Under the pieces are notes generated by a model, which did no database searches, was not told the DNA's origin, and saw nothing but the letters and a program-made list of their open reading frames with translations. A stretch of 64,000 nt of DNA from Planctomycetia bacterium (lineage in GTDB: Bacteria; Planctomycetota; Planctomycetia; Pirellulales; JACPPG01), in NCBI GenBank assembly GCA_016191115.1, contig JACPPG010000023.1, positions 133,062 through 197,061 of the forward strand, given 5' to 3'. Both the position numbers and the translations under genes were made by a program. This document shows positions 18,051 through 26,418 of the stretch, in pieces. Position 1 is the first letter of the stretch. Every line of letters begins with the position of its first letter.

Positions 18051-18371
18051 ATGCCCCCCGAAGATCCCGTGCTCACGAGCTCCCGCCGCGAGGCGCTTGT
18101 CGTGCTCGTCGTGTGGGTCGTGGCCACGGCCTGGTCGGTGGGCTACTGCGCGCTGGCCGGCTACGGCCGCGATCCGGCCTCGCTCACCTTCGTATTGTGG
18201 TTCCCCGACTGGGTGTTCTGGGGCATCGTCGCCCCGTGGTTTGTGTGCATCGCCATCTCGCTGTGGTTCGCCCTCGTCTTCATGCGCGACGAGGATCTGG
18301 GCAGTAGCGCCGATGCGGATGCCGACGGCGACGGTCTGGACCGGCCCGAAGCGGAGCCCGGCCATGAATAG
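18051..18371 (+). CDS. Small membrane partner of sodium/solute symporter (DUF997-like)
   Basis: 106 residues with two transmembrane helices (EALVVLVVWVVATAWSVGY and WFVCIAISLWFALVF) and a FPDWVFWGIVAPW loop, followed by an acidic tail. This matches the small YhdT-like proteins that precede SSF symporters such as PanF. Its last codons overlap the symporter start (ATGAATAG, 18364-18371), so the two are made together. Confidence 0.8.
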   Translation: MPPEDPVLTSSRREALVVLVVWVVATAWSVGYCALAGYGRDPASLTFVLWFPDWVFWGIVAPWFVCIAISLWFALVFMRDEDLGSSADADADGDGLDRPEAEPGHE

Positions 18372-20001
18372 CGAACCGGGCTGGGGCGCCATCTCCGCGC
18401 TACTGATCGTCATCGCCGTCAGCGTGTGGCTGGGGACGCTCGCGCAGCGTGCGATCCAGCGCGGCAAGTTCCTGACCGGTTATTTTCTCGGCAATCGCGG
18501 CCTGGGGGCGTGGGCGCTGGCGCTCACGGCCACGGTGCAAAGCGGCGGGACGTTCATGGGGTACCCGTCGCTGGTGTACACGCACGGCTGGATCGTGGCC
18601 CTGTGGATCGGCAGTTACATGGTCGTGCCGATCACCGGCTTCGGCGCGCTGGGGAAACGATTCGCCCAACTGTCGCGGCGGACCGGCGCCATCACGGTCC
18701 CCGACTTGCTGCGGATTCGCTTTGGCAGCCCGGCGGTTGGGCTGATCTCGTCGCTGTTCATCATCGCCTTCATGTCGTCGATGATGGTGGCGCAGTTCAA
18801 GGCCGGCGCGATCGTCATGAAGCTGTCGCTGCCCGGCAACGCCGCACTGGCGCTCAGCGAGGAAGGGGGCGTCGACCCGGCGTACTACATCGGCCTGGCC
18901 GTGTTCACGCTGACGGTCGTCGGCTACACGCTGATCGGCGGCTTCCTGGCCTCGGTGTGGACCGATTTGTTCCAGAGCGTGCTGATGCTCATCGGCGTCA
19001 TGATCCTGTTCTTCCTGGTGGTGCCCCTGGTGCCCGGCGAGCCGATGCAGCGGGCGACGCTCGAAGCGGTCGGCAATACGGGGCCGAATTACGCCTTTGG
19101 GCCGGGATTCTCGGCCGACGGGCGGCAATTCTTGCCCGTGGGATTGGCGTTTTCGTTCTTCGTAGTGTGGATCTTCGGCGGCGCCGGATCGCCGGCCGGG
19201 CAGGTGCGGCTGATGGCTTCGCACGACACGCCCACCATTCGCCGCTCGATGGTGCTGTTGGCCTTTTACAACACGCTGATCTACCTGCCGCTTTTGATCA
19301 TCTGCGTGGCCTCGCGCTCGATCTTGCCGAACCTGGCGTCCTCCGACGAGCTGATCCCGCGGCTGTCGATGTGGGCCACGCGCGACATACCCGGCGGCTC
19401 GTTCGTTAGCGGCTTGATCCTGGCGGCCCCCTTCGGCGCCGTCATGGCCACGGTCAGCACGTACCTGGTGGTGATCGCCTCGGGCGTGGTCCGTGACGTG
19501 TATCTGCGCTTCATCCGCCCGCACGCCGGCCAGACCGAGGTCCGCCGCGTGTCGCAGGGCGTGATGATCTTCTTCGGACTTTTTTCGGTGGCGCTCAACA
19601 TCAATCCGGTGGCCTATCTGCAGGCGATCGTCATCTTCAGCACCTCCAGCGTTGCCGCCACGCTCTTAGTGCCGACCTTGATGGCGGCCTACTGGCGCAG
19701 GGCCACCGTGCCGGGCGCGATCTGTGCCATGATCGTGGGCTCGGCCACGACCATGGCCCTCTTCGGCGCCGGCTGGTGGATGGCGTGGCAAGGCTACGAC
19801 CAGGAATACGGGCTGAAGACGGCCTTCCGCCCCTATTTCCTTGCCGGGCTGGAGCCGATCGTATGGGGACTGGCCGCGTCATTCGTGTCGGGTGTCGTGG
19901 TGAGCCTGCTGACCAGGCCGCCCGACGCGAAGCTCGTCTCGTGGCTTTTTGATCGGCAGCCGGAGCAGAGCGATGATTCGGGAGGGCGAAGCTCCCGCTG
20001 A
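18364..20001 (+). CDS. Sodium:solute symporter (SSF family)
   Basis: 545 residues with about 13 hydrophobic helices. TGYFLGNRGLGAWALALT and QSGGTFMGYPSLVYTHG are typical of the first SSF helices, and the long later helices (FVSGLILAAPFGAVMATVST) fit the fold. It imports an organic solute with Na+; the substrate is not deducible, though the small partner upstream resembles that of pantothenate-type carriers. The C-terminus (DDSGGRSSR) reads into a family D repeat at 19977, so the last few residues are repeat-derived. Confidence 0.88.
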   Translation: MNSEPGWGAISALLIVIAVSVWLGTLAQRAIQRGKFLTGYFLGNRGLGAWALALTATVQSGGTFMGYPSLVYTHGWIVALWIGSYMVVPITGFGALGKRFAQLSRRTGAITVPDLLRIRFGSPAVGLISSLFIIAFMSSMMVAQFKAGAIVMKLSLPGNAALALSEEGGVDPAYYIGLAVFTLTVVGYTLIGGFLASVWTDLFQSVLMLIGVMILFFLVVPLVPGEPMQRATLEAVGNTGPNYAFGPGFSADGRQFLPVGLAFSFFVVWIFGGAGSPAGQVRLMASHDTPTIRRSMVLLAFYNTLIYLPLLIICVASRSILPNLASSDELIPRLSMWATRDIPGGSFVSGLILAAPFGAVMATVSTYLVVIASGVVRDVYLRFIRPHAGQTEVRRVSQGVMIFFGLFSVALNINPVAYLQAIVIFSTSSVAATLLVPTLMAAYWRRATVPGAICAMIVGSATTMALFGAGWWMAWQGYDQEYGLKTAFRPYFLAGLEPIVWGLAASFVSGVVVSLLTRPPDAKLVSWLFDRQPEQSDDSGGRSSR

Positions 20002-20063
20002 GCCGTGCGACGCTAGTGGACGTCTGGGCGCACTTCCTGCTCGGCAGGAGCCTCGCACTCCCG
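19977..20063. repeat. Repeat family D, inverted pair
   Basis: GGGAGGGCGAAGCTCCCGC faces GGCAGGAGCCTCGCACTCCC. It lies between two convergent genes and contributes the symporter stop codon. Confidence 0.65.
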
Positions 20064-21428
20064 TTATGCGGACTTCCGACAACTCGCGATCATCCCCACC
20101 ATCGCCTCGCACATCGCCGGTCCGGACTCCGCCGTGAACGGGAACTGGTTGCAGTACTTCGGCGACTGGTACGCCGCGTACGTTTTTCGCTCGACGTCGT
20201 GGGCGTCGGGCATGTAACCGATCCGGCCGTTGGCGTAGCAGGCGATCATCAGTTCGGGCGAGGCGGCCCTGGCCCGCGCGTCGAGCGCCAGGGTCGTGAA
20301 AAACTCCGACGAGTTGGCGACGATCGCCAGGTCGCCGATCCGCAGGGCCTGCACCTCGGTCTCCAGGTATTCCGGCCGGCGATCCCAATCTTCCAGCATC
20401 TGCGTGGTCCATTCCATGTTGAACCGGCACATCGCCCGCACCGCCTTGGCCTCGTCGCCGCCGTGGCGGGCCACCATGTCGTCGGGCCTGTTGGTCATCA
20501 CCCGGCCGATTCCGTCGCGCCAGCCGGTAGTGTCGCCCGTCGCTAGCCGCCGCTCGGCCTCCAGGCGATCGCCATCGATCTCCTGGCGGGTCCAGCGGCG
20601 GGTGGGAATCCGCGCGGTCTCGACGACCGCCGCTACGCTCGGCTCGGGCATTGTGGAGGCGCGCCGCTGGCACGCTAGCGCCTCGGCCGCCACGATTCCC
20701 GCCGGCTCGTGACAACGCTCCGGTGTGGAGAACTCCGGGTTGAAGTTCACGTCGCCGCACGCGCCTTGGACGTACATCGCCGTCGCTCCCGGCAGGGCCG
20801 CCTCGAGCCGATCGCACACCTCGCCCGGCACGTCGCGCGTCACGTCGAACGGGTGAAGGATCGTGTACACGCAAGGGTGCGCCTGGAAGTTGACAACAAT
20901 CGCTAGCGGCCCGCCGCCATCCCGATCGCGATCGATTCGCAGGGTGGTCAGCCGGGTGTCGACTGGCCCACCGGCGCGGGTGCGATTATAGGCCACGCCC
21001 GCGACGTCGCCGTGGGCCACGCTCGCGCTGGCGGGCACGCGATTTCGCCAAGCAAGGATCGCCGCGGTCGCCGCCTGCAGGCTGGCCCAATCGGCATAGT
21101 TCGGGTCGCATTCGCCGGCGCCGCGCAGCCCGCCGGCGGCCGGCGCGTTGTGGCTGTGCGAGCAGGTGAGCATGATCGCCGAGGGCGGGATGCCGGTCGC
21201 GTCGCTGATCCGCTCGCGCGTGTCGAGCGCGAACTTCCGGTCGATGACCATTAAGTCAAGCGCCACGATGGCCGCGGGTTGCTGGCCGCCGTCCACCACC
21301 AGCGCCGTGGCGTGCAGATCGTCGCGGATGTGCTGCCACCGCCGCTCGATATAGTACCCCCAGCCCGTGAGCTCCACGCCCCAGTATGGCGTAATGACGG
21401 TTCGCGCGACGCCGGCAGTGAACGGCAC
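20064..21428 (-). CDS. Neutral ceramidase-like hydrolase
   Basis: 454 residues. The N-terminal domain resembles neutral/alkaline ceramidase: AGVARTVITPYWGVELTGWG at the start, IMLTCSHSHNAPA (zinc-binding His pair), NFQAHPCV, and YVQGACGDVNFNP. GTG 21428 has AAGGAGGA a few bases upstream. There is no signal peptide, and the C-terminal immunoglobulin-like domain of true ceramidases is absent, so the substrate is open. Such proteins are abundant in planctomycetes. Confidence 0.8.
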   Translation of the reverse strand: MPFTAGVARTVITPYWGVELTGWGYYIERRWQHIRDDLHATALVVDGGQQPAAIVALDLMVIDRKFALDTRERISDATGIPPSAIMLTCSHSHNAPAAGGLRGAGECDPNYADWASLQAATAAILAWRNRVPASASVAHGDVAGVAYNRTRAGGPVDTRLTTLRIDRDRDGGGPLAIVVNFQAHPCVYTILHPFDVTRDVPGEVCDRLEAALPGATAMYVQGACGDVNFNPEFSTPERCHEPAGIVAAEALACQRRASTMPEPSVAAVVETARIPTRRWTRQEIDGDRLEAERRLATGDTTGWRDGIGRVMTNRPDDMVARHGGDEAKAVRAMCRFNMEWTTQMLEDWDRRPEYLETEVQALRIGDLAIVANSSEFFTTLALDARARAASPELMIACYANGRIGYMPDAHDVERKTYAAYQSPKYCNQFPFTAESGPAMCEAMVGMIASCRKSA

Positions 21429-21480
21429 GATGATCCTCCTTCGAGTGAGCTTGGTGTGGTGGCCACTATCATATCCAATT

Positions 21481-21540
21481 CAATGATGAATGCGGAATGA
21501 TGAATGATGAATCGGCGCGCGTAGGGTGCTCTCCGAGCAC
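21481..21540. repeat. GAATGAT heptad array plus short hairpin
   Basis: 21482-21515 reads in 7-mers AATGATG, AATGCGG, AATGATG, AATGATG, AATCGGC, the family also seen at 5465. It is followed at 21518-21540 by GTAGGGTGCTCTCCGAGCACC, the hairpin type of 3489. Confidence 0.7.
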
Positions 21541-21558
21541 CAAGCTGCGACGCGAGGA

Positions 21559-21801
21559 CTACTCGACCGCAGGCAGCAAGAGCCACAAAAACATACCAAT
21601 TGCCCAAGCAACGAGAACGACAGTCGCAACCCAATCACCTGCTGGCGCTTCGACGCGTCCAGCGAGCAGCAAACTACCGATGAACGCTGCTAATAGCATC
21701 GCAGTGATCGTCATTTCCGGCCACTGTGCCAAACCAGCGAAGACGACGGCCAAACAAGTCACGACCGCAAGCAGCGTCCGCAGTGTGAACTGGCGTAGCA
21801 T
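21559..21801 (-). CDS. Small membrane protein, planctomycete type
   Basis: 80 residues: RQFTLRTLLAVVTCLAVVFA at the N-terminus (the [Q]FTLRTLL start common to many small planctomycete membrane proteins), then two more hydrophobic stretches (AMLLAAFIGSLLLAG and VATVVLVAWAIGMFLWLLL). Role unknown. Confidence 0.6.
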   Translation of the reverse strand: MLRQFTLRTLLAVVTCLAVVFAGLAQWPEMTITAMLLAAFIGSLLLAGRVEAPAGDWVATVVLVAWAIGMFLWLLLPAVE

Positions 21802-21934
21802 TTACTTATTGTAAGGCGTCGAGCCTAGTTTCGCTCGGATGGCGCGCACTCGTTTGACAGATCGCCCACGATTCCGTACACCGGCGGTTGGGGCGTCGTC
21901 TTTTCAATGTTTCGCGTGCTAAGGAGTCTCGATC

Positions 21935-22378
21935 ATGGCTACCCGACCTGCCAAGCCGGCTGATATGCCGTGGGTTACGCCCATGCTGACCGTGCGCGAC
22001 GCCGATGCGGCGCTCGCCTTCTTCCAGAAGGCGTTTGGGTTTGAGAAGAAGATGAGTTTGCCCGGCCCCAACGGCAAGACCATGCACGGCGAAGTCGTGT
22101 GCCGCGATGGGGTGATCATGTTCGGGCTCGAATCGGACCGCAATCCGTGCCGGGCGCCGATCACCACGGGCGTTCGCCCCGCGGTCGCCATCTACTGCTA
22201 CACCGACGACGTGGATGCACTGTTCAAGCGGGCCACGGCCGCGGGTGCGAAGGCCGAGATGCCGCCCACGGACATGTTTTGGGGCGACCGCGTCTGTACG
22301 GTTTTGGACCCCGACGGATACGTGTGGAGCTTCGGCACGAACGTGGCCGACTTCGATCCGGCGAAAGTGCCGAAATAG
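21935..22378 (+). CDS. VOC-family (PhnB/glyoxalase-like) protein
   Basis: 147 residues. The two beta-alpha-beta-beta-beta modules are visible: WVTPMLTVRDADAALAFFQK, and AVAIYCYTDDVDALFKRATA with DRVCTVLDPDGYVWSFGT. AAGGAGT (21921-21927) precedes ATG by 7 bases. VOC proteins bind a metal and act on varied small molecules; this PhnB-like clade has no assigned substrate. Confidence 0.85.
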   Translation: MATRPAKPADMPWVTPMLTVRDADAALAFFQKAFGFEKKMSLPGPNGKTMHGEVVCRDGVIMFGLESDRNPCRAPITTGVRPAVAIYCYTDDVDALFKRATAAGAKAEMPPTDMFWGDRVCTVLDPDGYVWSFGTNVADFDPAKVPK

Positions 22379-22422
22379 GGGGCGCCGCGGACGTTGGTGG
22401 ACGTGGATCCGCCGCTCGCGGG

Positions 22423-22500
22423 TGTAGGAGGCGACTCCTGCCGCCGATCGATTTGGGGATTGCTCGTTGCTCTGGTCCGCGACAGGAGTCGCCTCCTACA
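22423..22500. repeat. Repeat family E, perfect inverted pair
   Basis: TGTAGGAGGCGACTCCTG (22423-22440) and its exact inverse (22483-22500) enclose 42 bp. A related pair occurs at 35294-35407. The 22379-22829 gap also holds element A and a family G hairpin, and no gene. Confidence 0.8.
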
Positions 22501-22529
22501 AAATGGGCGTGCGATTGTCCGGCATAGGC

Positions 22530-22685
22530 CAGGGCCATTCTGTTTTCGAAATGGCGAGGCGGGAAAATGGGACTGGCTCCGAGCATAAACAGCGCAAGTC
22601 CTTTCAGAGCAACGTTGCGTCTCGGTGCCTGTCCCACTTTCCCGCCGGTGCGCCGCCGGCAAGCTTGAATCTGTGAACGGGCCTG
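22530..22685 (+). mobile_element. Element A, copy 4 (complete)
   Basis: 156 bp, CAGGGCCATTC to GAACGGGCCTG. Flanks CGGCATAGGC (22520-22529) and CGGCATAGGT (22686-22695) agree at 9 of 10 bases. Confidence 0.84.
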
Positions 22686-22754
22686 CGGCATAGGTAGCGG
22701 CTCTAGCTGGGCTGTGTGCCGTGCCGGTATAATCGAGTTGGAATCCGGCGCAGC

Positions 22755-22796
22755 CCCCTCGCACCCTGACCCTCTCCCGCCTGGGGAGAGGGAGTT
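22755..22796. repeat. Repeat family G, hairpin
   Basis: CCCCTCGCACCCTGACCCTC TCCC faces GGGGAGAGGGAG. It lies 34 bp before the bifunctional-nuclease gene. Confidence 0.6.
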
Positions 22797-22829
22797 TTGC
22801 GCCCTAGCTCATGCCTGGAGCGTTCTGAT

Positions 22830-23234
22830 ATGCCCGTCCAGATGGAATTGTCGCGGATCATCATCAGCGAGATCAACGAGCAGCAGGTGATCTACCTGAA
22901 GGAGGTCGACGGCGAGCGGGCGTTCCCGATCCTGATCGGCATCTTCGAGGCGACGAGCATCGACCGGCGCGTGAAGGGGCACGAATCGCCCCGCCCGCTG
23001 ACGCACGACCTGTTGGTGCGGGTCGCGGAGCACTTGGGGGGCGAGTTCCAGAGCGTGGTCATCAACGAGCTGAAGGACCACACCTACTTCGCGCGACTGC
23101 AGATCAAGCACGAAGGCGAGATCGTCGAGGTCGACGCGCGGCCGTCCGACGCCATCGCGGTGGCGGTGACGTGCGACCCGCCGCTGCCGATTTTCGTGTC
23201 GGAAGAGGTGCTGAACGACGTGCTAGGAGGCTAA
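22830..23234 (+). CDS. Bifunctional nuclease family (DUF151) protein
   Basis: 134 residues. VYLKE/GERAFPILIGIFEA-like strands, RPLTHDLL, and VDARPSDAIAVAV are the DUF151 signature. Some family members have been reported to have DNase/RNase activity, and others are uncharacterised. ATG 22830 is the first codon giving a family-like N-terminus; the upstream extension is repeat-derived. Confidence 0.85.
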   Translation: MPVQMELSRIIISEINEQQVIYLKEVDGERAFPILIGIFEATSIDRRVKGHESPRPLTHDLLVRVAEHLGGEFQSVVINELKDHTYFARLQIKHEGEIVEVDARPSDAIAVAVTCDPPLPIFVSEEVLNDVLGG

Positions 23235-23323
23235 TGGCTGAATGCGCGAATGATGAATGGTCTTGGGGGGCGGGCATCTTGCCCGCCTTCAAGCTCTCTT
23301 CCCTTCATCATTCATCATTGGAG
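23233..23323. repeat. Heptad arms around a small hairpin
   Basis: GCGAATGATGAATGG (23246-23260) and CTTCATCATTCATCATTGG (23304-23322) are inverse GATGAAT-type arrays. Between them GGGGCGGGCATCTTGCCCGCC (23267-23287) is a hairpin also found, inverted, at 50012-50040. Confidence 0.65.
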
Positions 23324-23348
23324 GCGGGGCAATGCTCGCCGCCTGGCC

Positions 23349-23597
23349 CTAGCCGCGTGGCCGCGGCTCTGGCGTCTTGGCCGGCTTCCCTAGGCTGCGC
23401 GTGTCCTTGGGGTCGAGCTGGCTGGCGCGAAGGTTCTCGCGTTGGATCGCCTCGTACACCTCCTGGCGGTGGACGGGAATCTCGGTGGGGGCGCTGATCC
23501 CCAGCCGCACCTTGTCGCCGCGGATATCGACGACGGTGATCACGATGTTGTCGCCGATCATGATGCTTTCGTCGCGCTGTCTCGACAGAACTAGCAC
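23349..23597 (-). CDS. csrA: Carbon storage regulator CsrA
   Basis: 82 residues; the RNA-binding core is complete (VLSRQRDESIMIGDNIVI, VRLGISAPTEIPVHRQEVYEAI). CsrA dimers bind GGA motifs in mRNA leaders and repress translation. GTG 23597 is set by AAGGAG 7 bases upstream. The C-terminal ~25 residues form a longer basic/Pro tail than in gammaproteobacteria. It lies 148 bp after fliW; FliW normally sequesters CsrA, releasing it when flagellin accumulates. Confidence 0.93.
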   Translation of the reverse strand: MLVLSRQRDESIMIGDNIVITVVDIRGDKVRLGISAPTEIPVHRQEVYEAIQRENLRASQLDPKDTRSLGKPAKTPEPRPRG

Positions 23598-23745
23598 CTT
23601 GTGGCTCCTTCCTGACAATCGTGGCGCACTTTGAGGCGCCCGCGGCCGCCGGCAGTCTCGCTTTCGCGATGCACCTGCCCTCCGGCACGCGTCGCGGCCG
23701 GGCAAGCCTTGTGTTGTTTGGTTTTTAGTCGCTCCACGCAGCCGC

Positions 23746-24180
23746 TTACGCCGTCTTCCGCAAGGCCGTTGGCCCCAACTCGTACTGCAACGGCAAGTCG
23801 CCGTTGGCGATCACTTGCCGGCCCAGGCGGCGCTCGAGGTTCACCACGATCGGCGCCTTGAGGTTCAGCGTGATCCCGCGCTCGTTTTTGGAAATGATCG
23901 CCAGCACCTGCGCGTCGTCGGCGTGCGCCAGCTCCAAGGGCGCCAGCTCGCGACGATAGACGCGGAGTTGATAGTCAGGCACGAATCGCCGCGGACTCAC
24001 CACCGCCAGCGCCACGTCCCCGCGCGTCGTGCTCTGCAGCCACCCGAGCACGTCGTTCTGCGCGTCGGCCAATAGCACGAAGCGCCGGCAGTCTTCCAGT
24101 CCCAGCATGCCATCGGCGAAACCGATCAGGTCGCCCGCCTGGATGTCCACGCTTCCAAAACGAGTTGTGCGGATTTGCAT
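23746..24180 (-). CDS. fliW: Flagellar assembly factor FliW
   Basis: 144 residues. MQIRTTRFGSVDIQAGDLI and IGFADGMLGLEDCRRFVLL are the FliW N-terminal signature; SKNERGITLNLKAPIVVN and QVIANGDLPL finish the fold. FliW binds flagellin and allosterically inhibits CsrA, so the pair points to a flagellate (motile) stage. GGAGGG lies 7 bases before ATG 24180. The spacer to csrA (23598-23745) shows no further gene. Confidence 0.93.
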   Translation of the reverse strand: MQIRTTRFGSVDIQAGDLIGFADGMLGLEDCRRFVLLADAQNDVLGWLQSTTRGDVALAVVSPRRFVPDYQLRVYRRELAPLELAHADDAQVLAIISKNERGITLNLKAPIVVNLERRLGRQVIANGDLPLQYELGPTALRKTA

Positions 24181-24522
24181 TGTTGCACCCTCCGTGGCCA
24201 GTGTGCAGTTGCTCTCTCGCGAGAGAAAGCGCACATAGGGTAGATCGGCTGCGGCGGTTATGGGGAGCAGGAAAACTGGCTTGAGAAAATCCGGCAAAGT
24301 AAGGTGGCGAGGATTTGCCGCGCCGCGCGGGTGGCGCGGAATCGCGCTGGGTCGATTGCACCAATAAGGCGAGCGACGACGGTTGCCCGCCCGGCGGTGC
24401 GGCGATGCCTCGCCAGCGGCGCGCGCGAAGCGTGTCCCGATCGGCAAAATCCGAATCGGCGGACTCGCGGCGCAAGAACGGCCAAGCAGGAAATCGCGGT
24501 GGAATCGCCGGGATTAGGCGGC
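24181..24522. other. Intergenic stretch without recognised feature
   Basis: About 340 bp upstream of fliW. Nothing beyond the fliW ribosome-binding site and a short CTCTCGCGAGAG palindrome (24211-24222) is visible; this palindrome could be an operator, but that is speculative. Confidence 0.4.
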
Positions 24523-24646
24523 GAGGAGAACTGCAAAGTCCGGGGTGTGGCTCATTTTTCGGCACGCGCGGCTTTCAATCTTTCGAAAGGACCTTCGGCC
24601 GAAAAATGTGCCTGACCCCCTCTCCCCGGACTTTGCAGTTCTCCTG
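24523..24646 (+). mobile_element. Element B, copy 3 (complete)
   Basis: 124 bp, ends AGGAGAACTGCAAAGTCC and its inverse; the first base is G instead of C. ATTAGGCGGC (24513-24522) before it and ATTAGGCGC (24647-24655) after it form the direct repeat. A truncated A element starts right after the right-hand repeat. Confidence 0.82.
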
Positions 24647-24655
24647 ATTAGGCGC

Positions 24656-24796
24656 CAGGGCCGTTCACAGATTTAAGCTTGCCGGCGGCGCACCGGCGGG
24701 AAAGTGGGACAGGCACCGAGACGCAACGTTGGTCTGAAAGGACTTGCGCTGTTTATGCTCGGAGCCAGTCCCATTTTCCCGCCTCGCCATTTTGAA
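24656..24796 (-). mobile_element. Element A, copy 5 (truncated)
   Basis: Begins with CAGGGCCGTTC and breaks off at CATTTTGAAA, lacking the other end. It lies 39 bp upstream of the MFS permease and overlaps only chance ORFs. Confidence 0.82.
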
Positions 24797-24835
24797 AGCA
24801 CGCCTGTCGCCTCGATCCTCCAGGAGCTCGCCCTG

Positions 24836-26359
24836 ATGCTTTCGGCCCGCACTCGCTTGTCGGTGATGATGTTCCTGCAGTACTTCGTGTGGGGGAGCTG
24901 GGGCGTATCGGCCGGCGGCTACATGGGGAACACGCTCGGCTTTACGCCGGCGAACATTGGACTGATCTATTCCACCACGGCGATCGGCGCGATTTTTTCG
25001 CCGCTTTTCGTCGGGTACGTGGCCGATCGCTTTTTTGCCACCGAGAAAATCCTGGCCGCGCTGCACCTGCTGGGCGGCGTGCTCTTGATCGTGGCGGCCG
25101 AGCAGGAAAAATTCCCGCCGCTGATGGTCACGATGGTGGCCTACGCGCTGTGCTACATGCCGACGTTGGCGCTTACCAATTCGATTTCGTTCCAGAATAT
25201 CGGCGACCCCGACAAGGAGTTCCCGCGGATTCGCGTGTGGGGGACGCTCGGCTGGATCGTGGCGGGCCTGGTCGTGGGCGTCCTGCTCGGCGGCACGAAC
25301 AAGGTCTTCTTCACCATGGCCGGCGGGGCGTCGATCGTCTTGGCCCTCTATTGCCTCACGCTGCCGCACACGCCCCCGCGCGGCGCCGCCGGCGGGGACG
25401 TGCTGGGACTGGGCGCGGTGGGCCTGTTTCGCGAGCCGTCGTTTTGCGTTTTCGCCTTTTGCTCGTTCCTGATCTGCATTCCGCTCTCCTTCTACTACAA
25501 CTTCGCCAACCTGTTCCTCGTCGAGACCGACGCCCCCACGCCCACCGCCCTGCAAACGCTGGGGCAGATCTCCGAGGTCTTCTTCATGGCCGCCATGCCG
25601 ATCTTCATCCTCCGCCTGGGCGTGAAGAACATGTTGATCGTGGGCATGCTGGCGTGGGTCGCGAGGTATCTGTGCTTCTCGACGCTCGATTTCTCGCTGA
25701 TCCTGGTGGGCCTGGTGCTGCACGGCGTTTGCTACGATTTCTTCTTCGTCGCCAGCCAGATCTACGTCGACAAGAAGGCCCCCCGCGACTTGCGCGCGAG
25801 CGCGCAAAGCCTCATCGCCTTCATCACGCTCGGCTTGGGCATGCTGGTCGGCGCCAACGTCAGCGGTTGGATCGTCAACAAGTATCCAGACGTGCGGGTG
25901 CAGGCCTCGGCCGAGAAGCCGGTAGCGCTACCGAACTGGGCCGACACCGCGAGCGCCGACACGCTCTGGAAGTATCTCGACCCGAAGACGATTCGCGACC
26001 GGCTCTTTGGCGAGGAAAAGGCACGAACCGAGCGCGGCCCGGACTTCGCCGCCAGCAACGACGCCGACAAGAATGGGACGCTGGAGCTGGCCGAGATCCC
26101 GGACTCCTGGCAGGAGCGGCCTGACCTGGCCGATAGCGCCAAGGATGTCACGTATTCCGGCGACGCGCTCCGCGACGCCTTCCCGCGCATCGATCGCGAC
26201 GGCAATGGCAGCGTGACGCGGGCCGAATGGCGCGCCGCGCAAGCCCACGACTGGCAGAAAATCTGGATCTGGCCGGCAATGATGGCCGGCGTCGCTTGCC
26301 TGCTCTTCTGGCTGGGCTTCCACGACCGGGTGAACGGGGCGCGTGATCGAGCGTCGTAA
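24836..26359 (+). CDS. Nucleoside-permease-like MFS transporter with EF-hand pair
   Basis: 507 residues. Helices 1-11 follow the nucleoside:H+ symporter pattern (VMMFLQYFVWGSWGVSAGGY start, RIRVWGTLGWIVAGL, long C-terminal helices). Between the last two helices is a ~110-residue soluble insert with two canonical EF-hand loops, DADKNGTLELAE (~409) and DRDGNGSVTRAE (~455). EF-hands bind Ca2+, so Ca2+ sensing or stabilisation is possible; this is inference. ATG 24836 is preceded by CAGGAG about 10 bases away. The sugar or nucleoside substrate is unknown. Confidence 0.85.
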   Translation: MLSARTRLSVMMFLQYFVWGSWGVSAGGYMGNTLGFTPANIGLIYSTTAIGAIFSPLFVGYVADRFFATEKILAALHLLGGVLLIVAAEQEKFPPLMVTMVAYALCYMPTLALTNSISFQNIGDPDKEFPRIRVWGTLGWIVAGLVVGVLLGGTNKVFFTMAGGASIVLALYCLTLPHTPPRGAAGGDVLGLGAVGLFREPSFCVFAFCSFLICIPLSFYYNFANLFLVETDAPTPTALQTLGQISEVFFMAAMPIFILRLGVKNMLIVGMLAWVARYLCFSTLDFSLILVGLVLHGVCYDFFFVASQIYVDKKAPRDLRASAQSLIAFITLGLGMLVGANVSGWIVNKYPDVRVQASAEKPVALPNWADTASADTLWKYLDPKTIRDRLFGEEKARTERGPDFAASNDADKNGTLELAEIPDSWQERPDLADSAKDVTYSGDALRDAFPRIDRDGNGSVTRAEWRAAQAHDWQKIWIWPAMMAGVACLLFWLGFHDRVNGARDRAS

Positions 26360-26418
26360 GGATGGTCGGGATGCCGTGGGAGTGCGCACAAGAAGCGCAT
26401 GTGGGCGCGCGCCGAGCT

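Noticed and set aside
17743..18363. Long N-terminal extension of the SSF symporter
   Set aside because: It would translate a family G repeat and element A and run over the small partner gene; ATG 18364 starts at the first family-like helix.
24665..25807. 380-codon antisense frame across the MFS gene
   Set aside because: Charged His/Gln/Arg-rich translation typical of antisense high-GC frames; the opposite strand has clear transporter helices.
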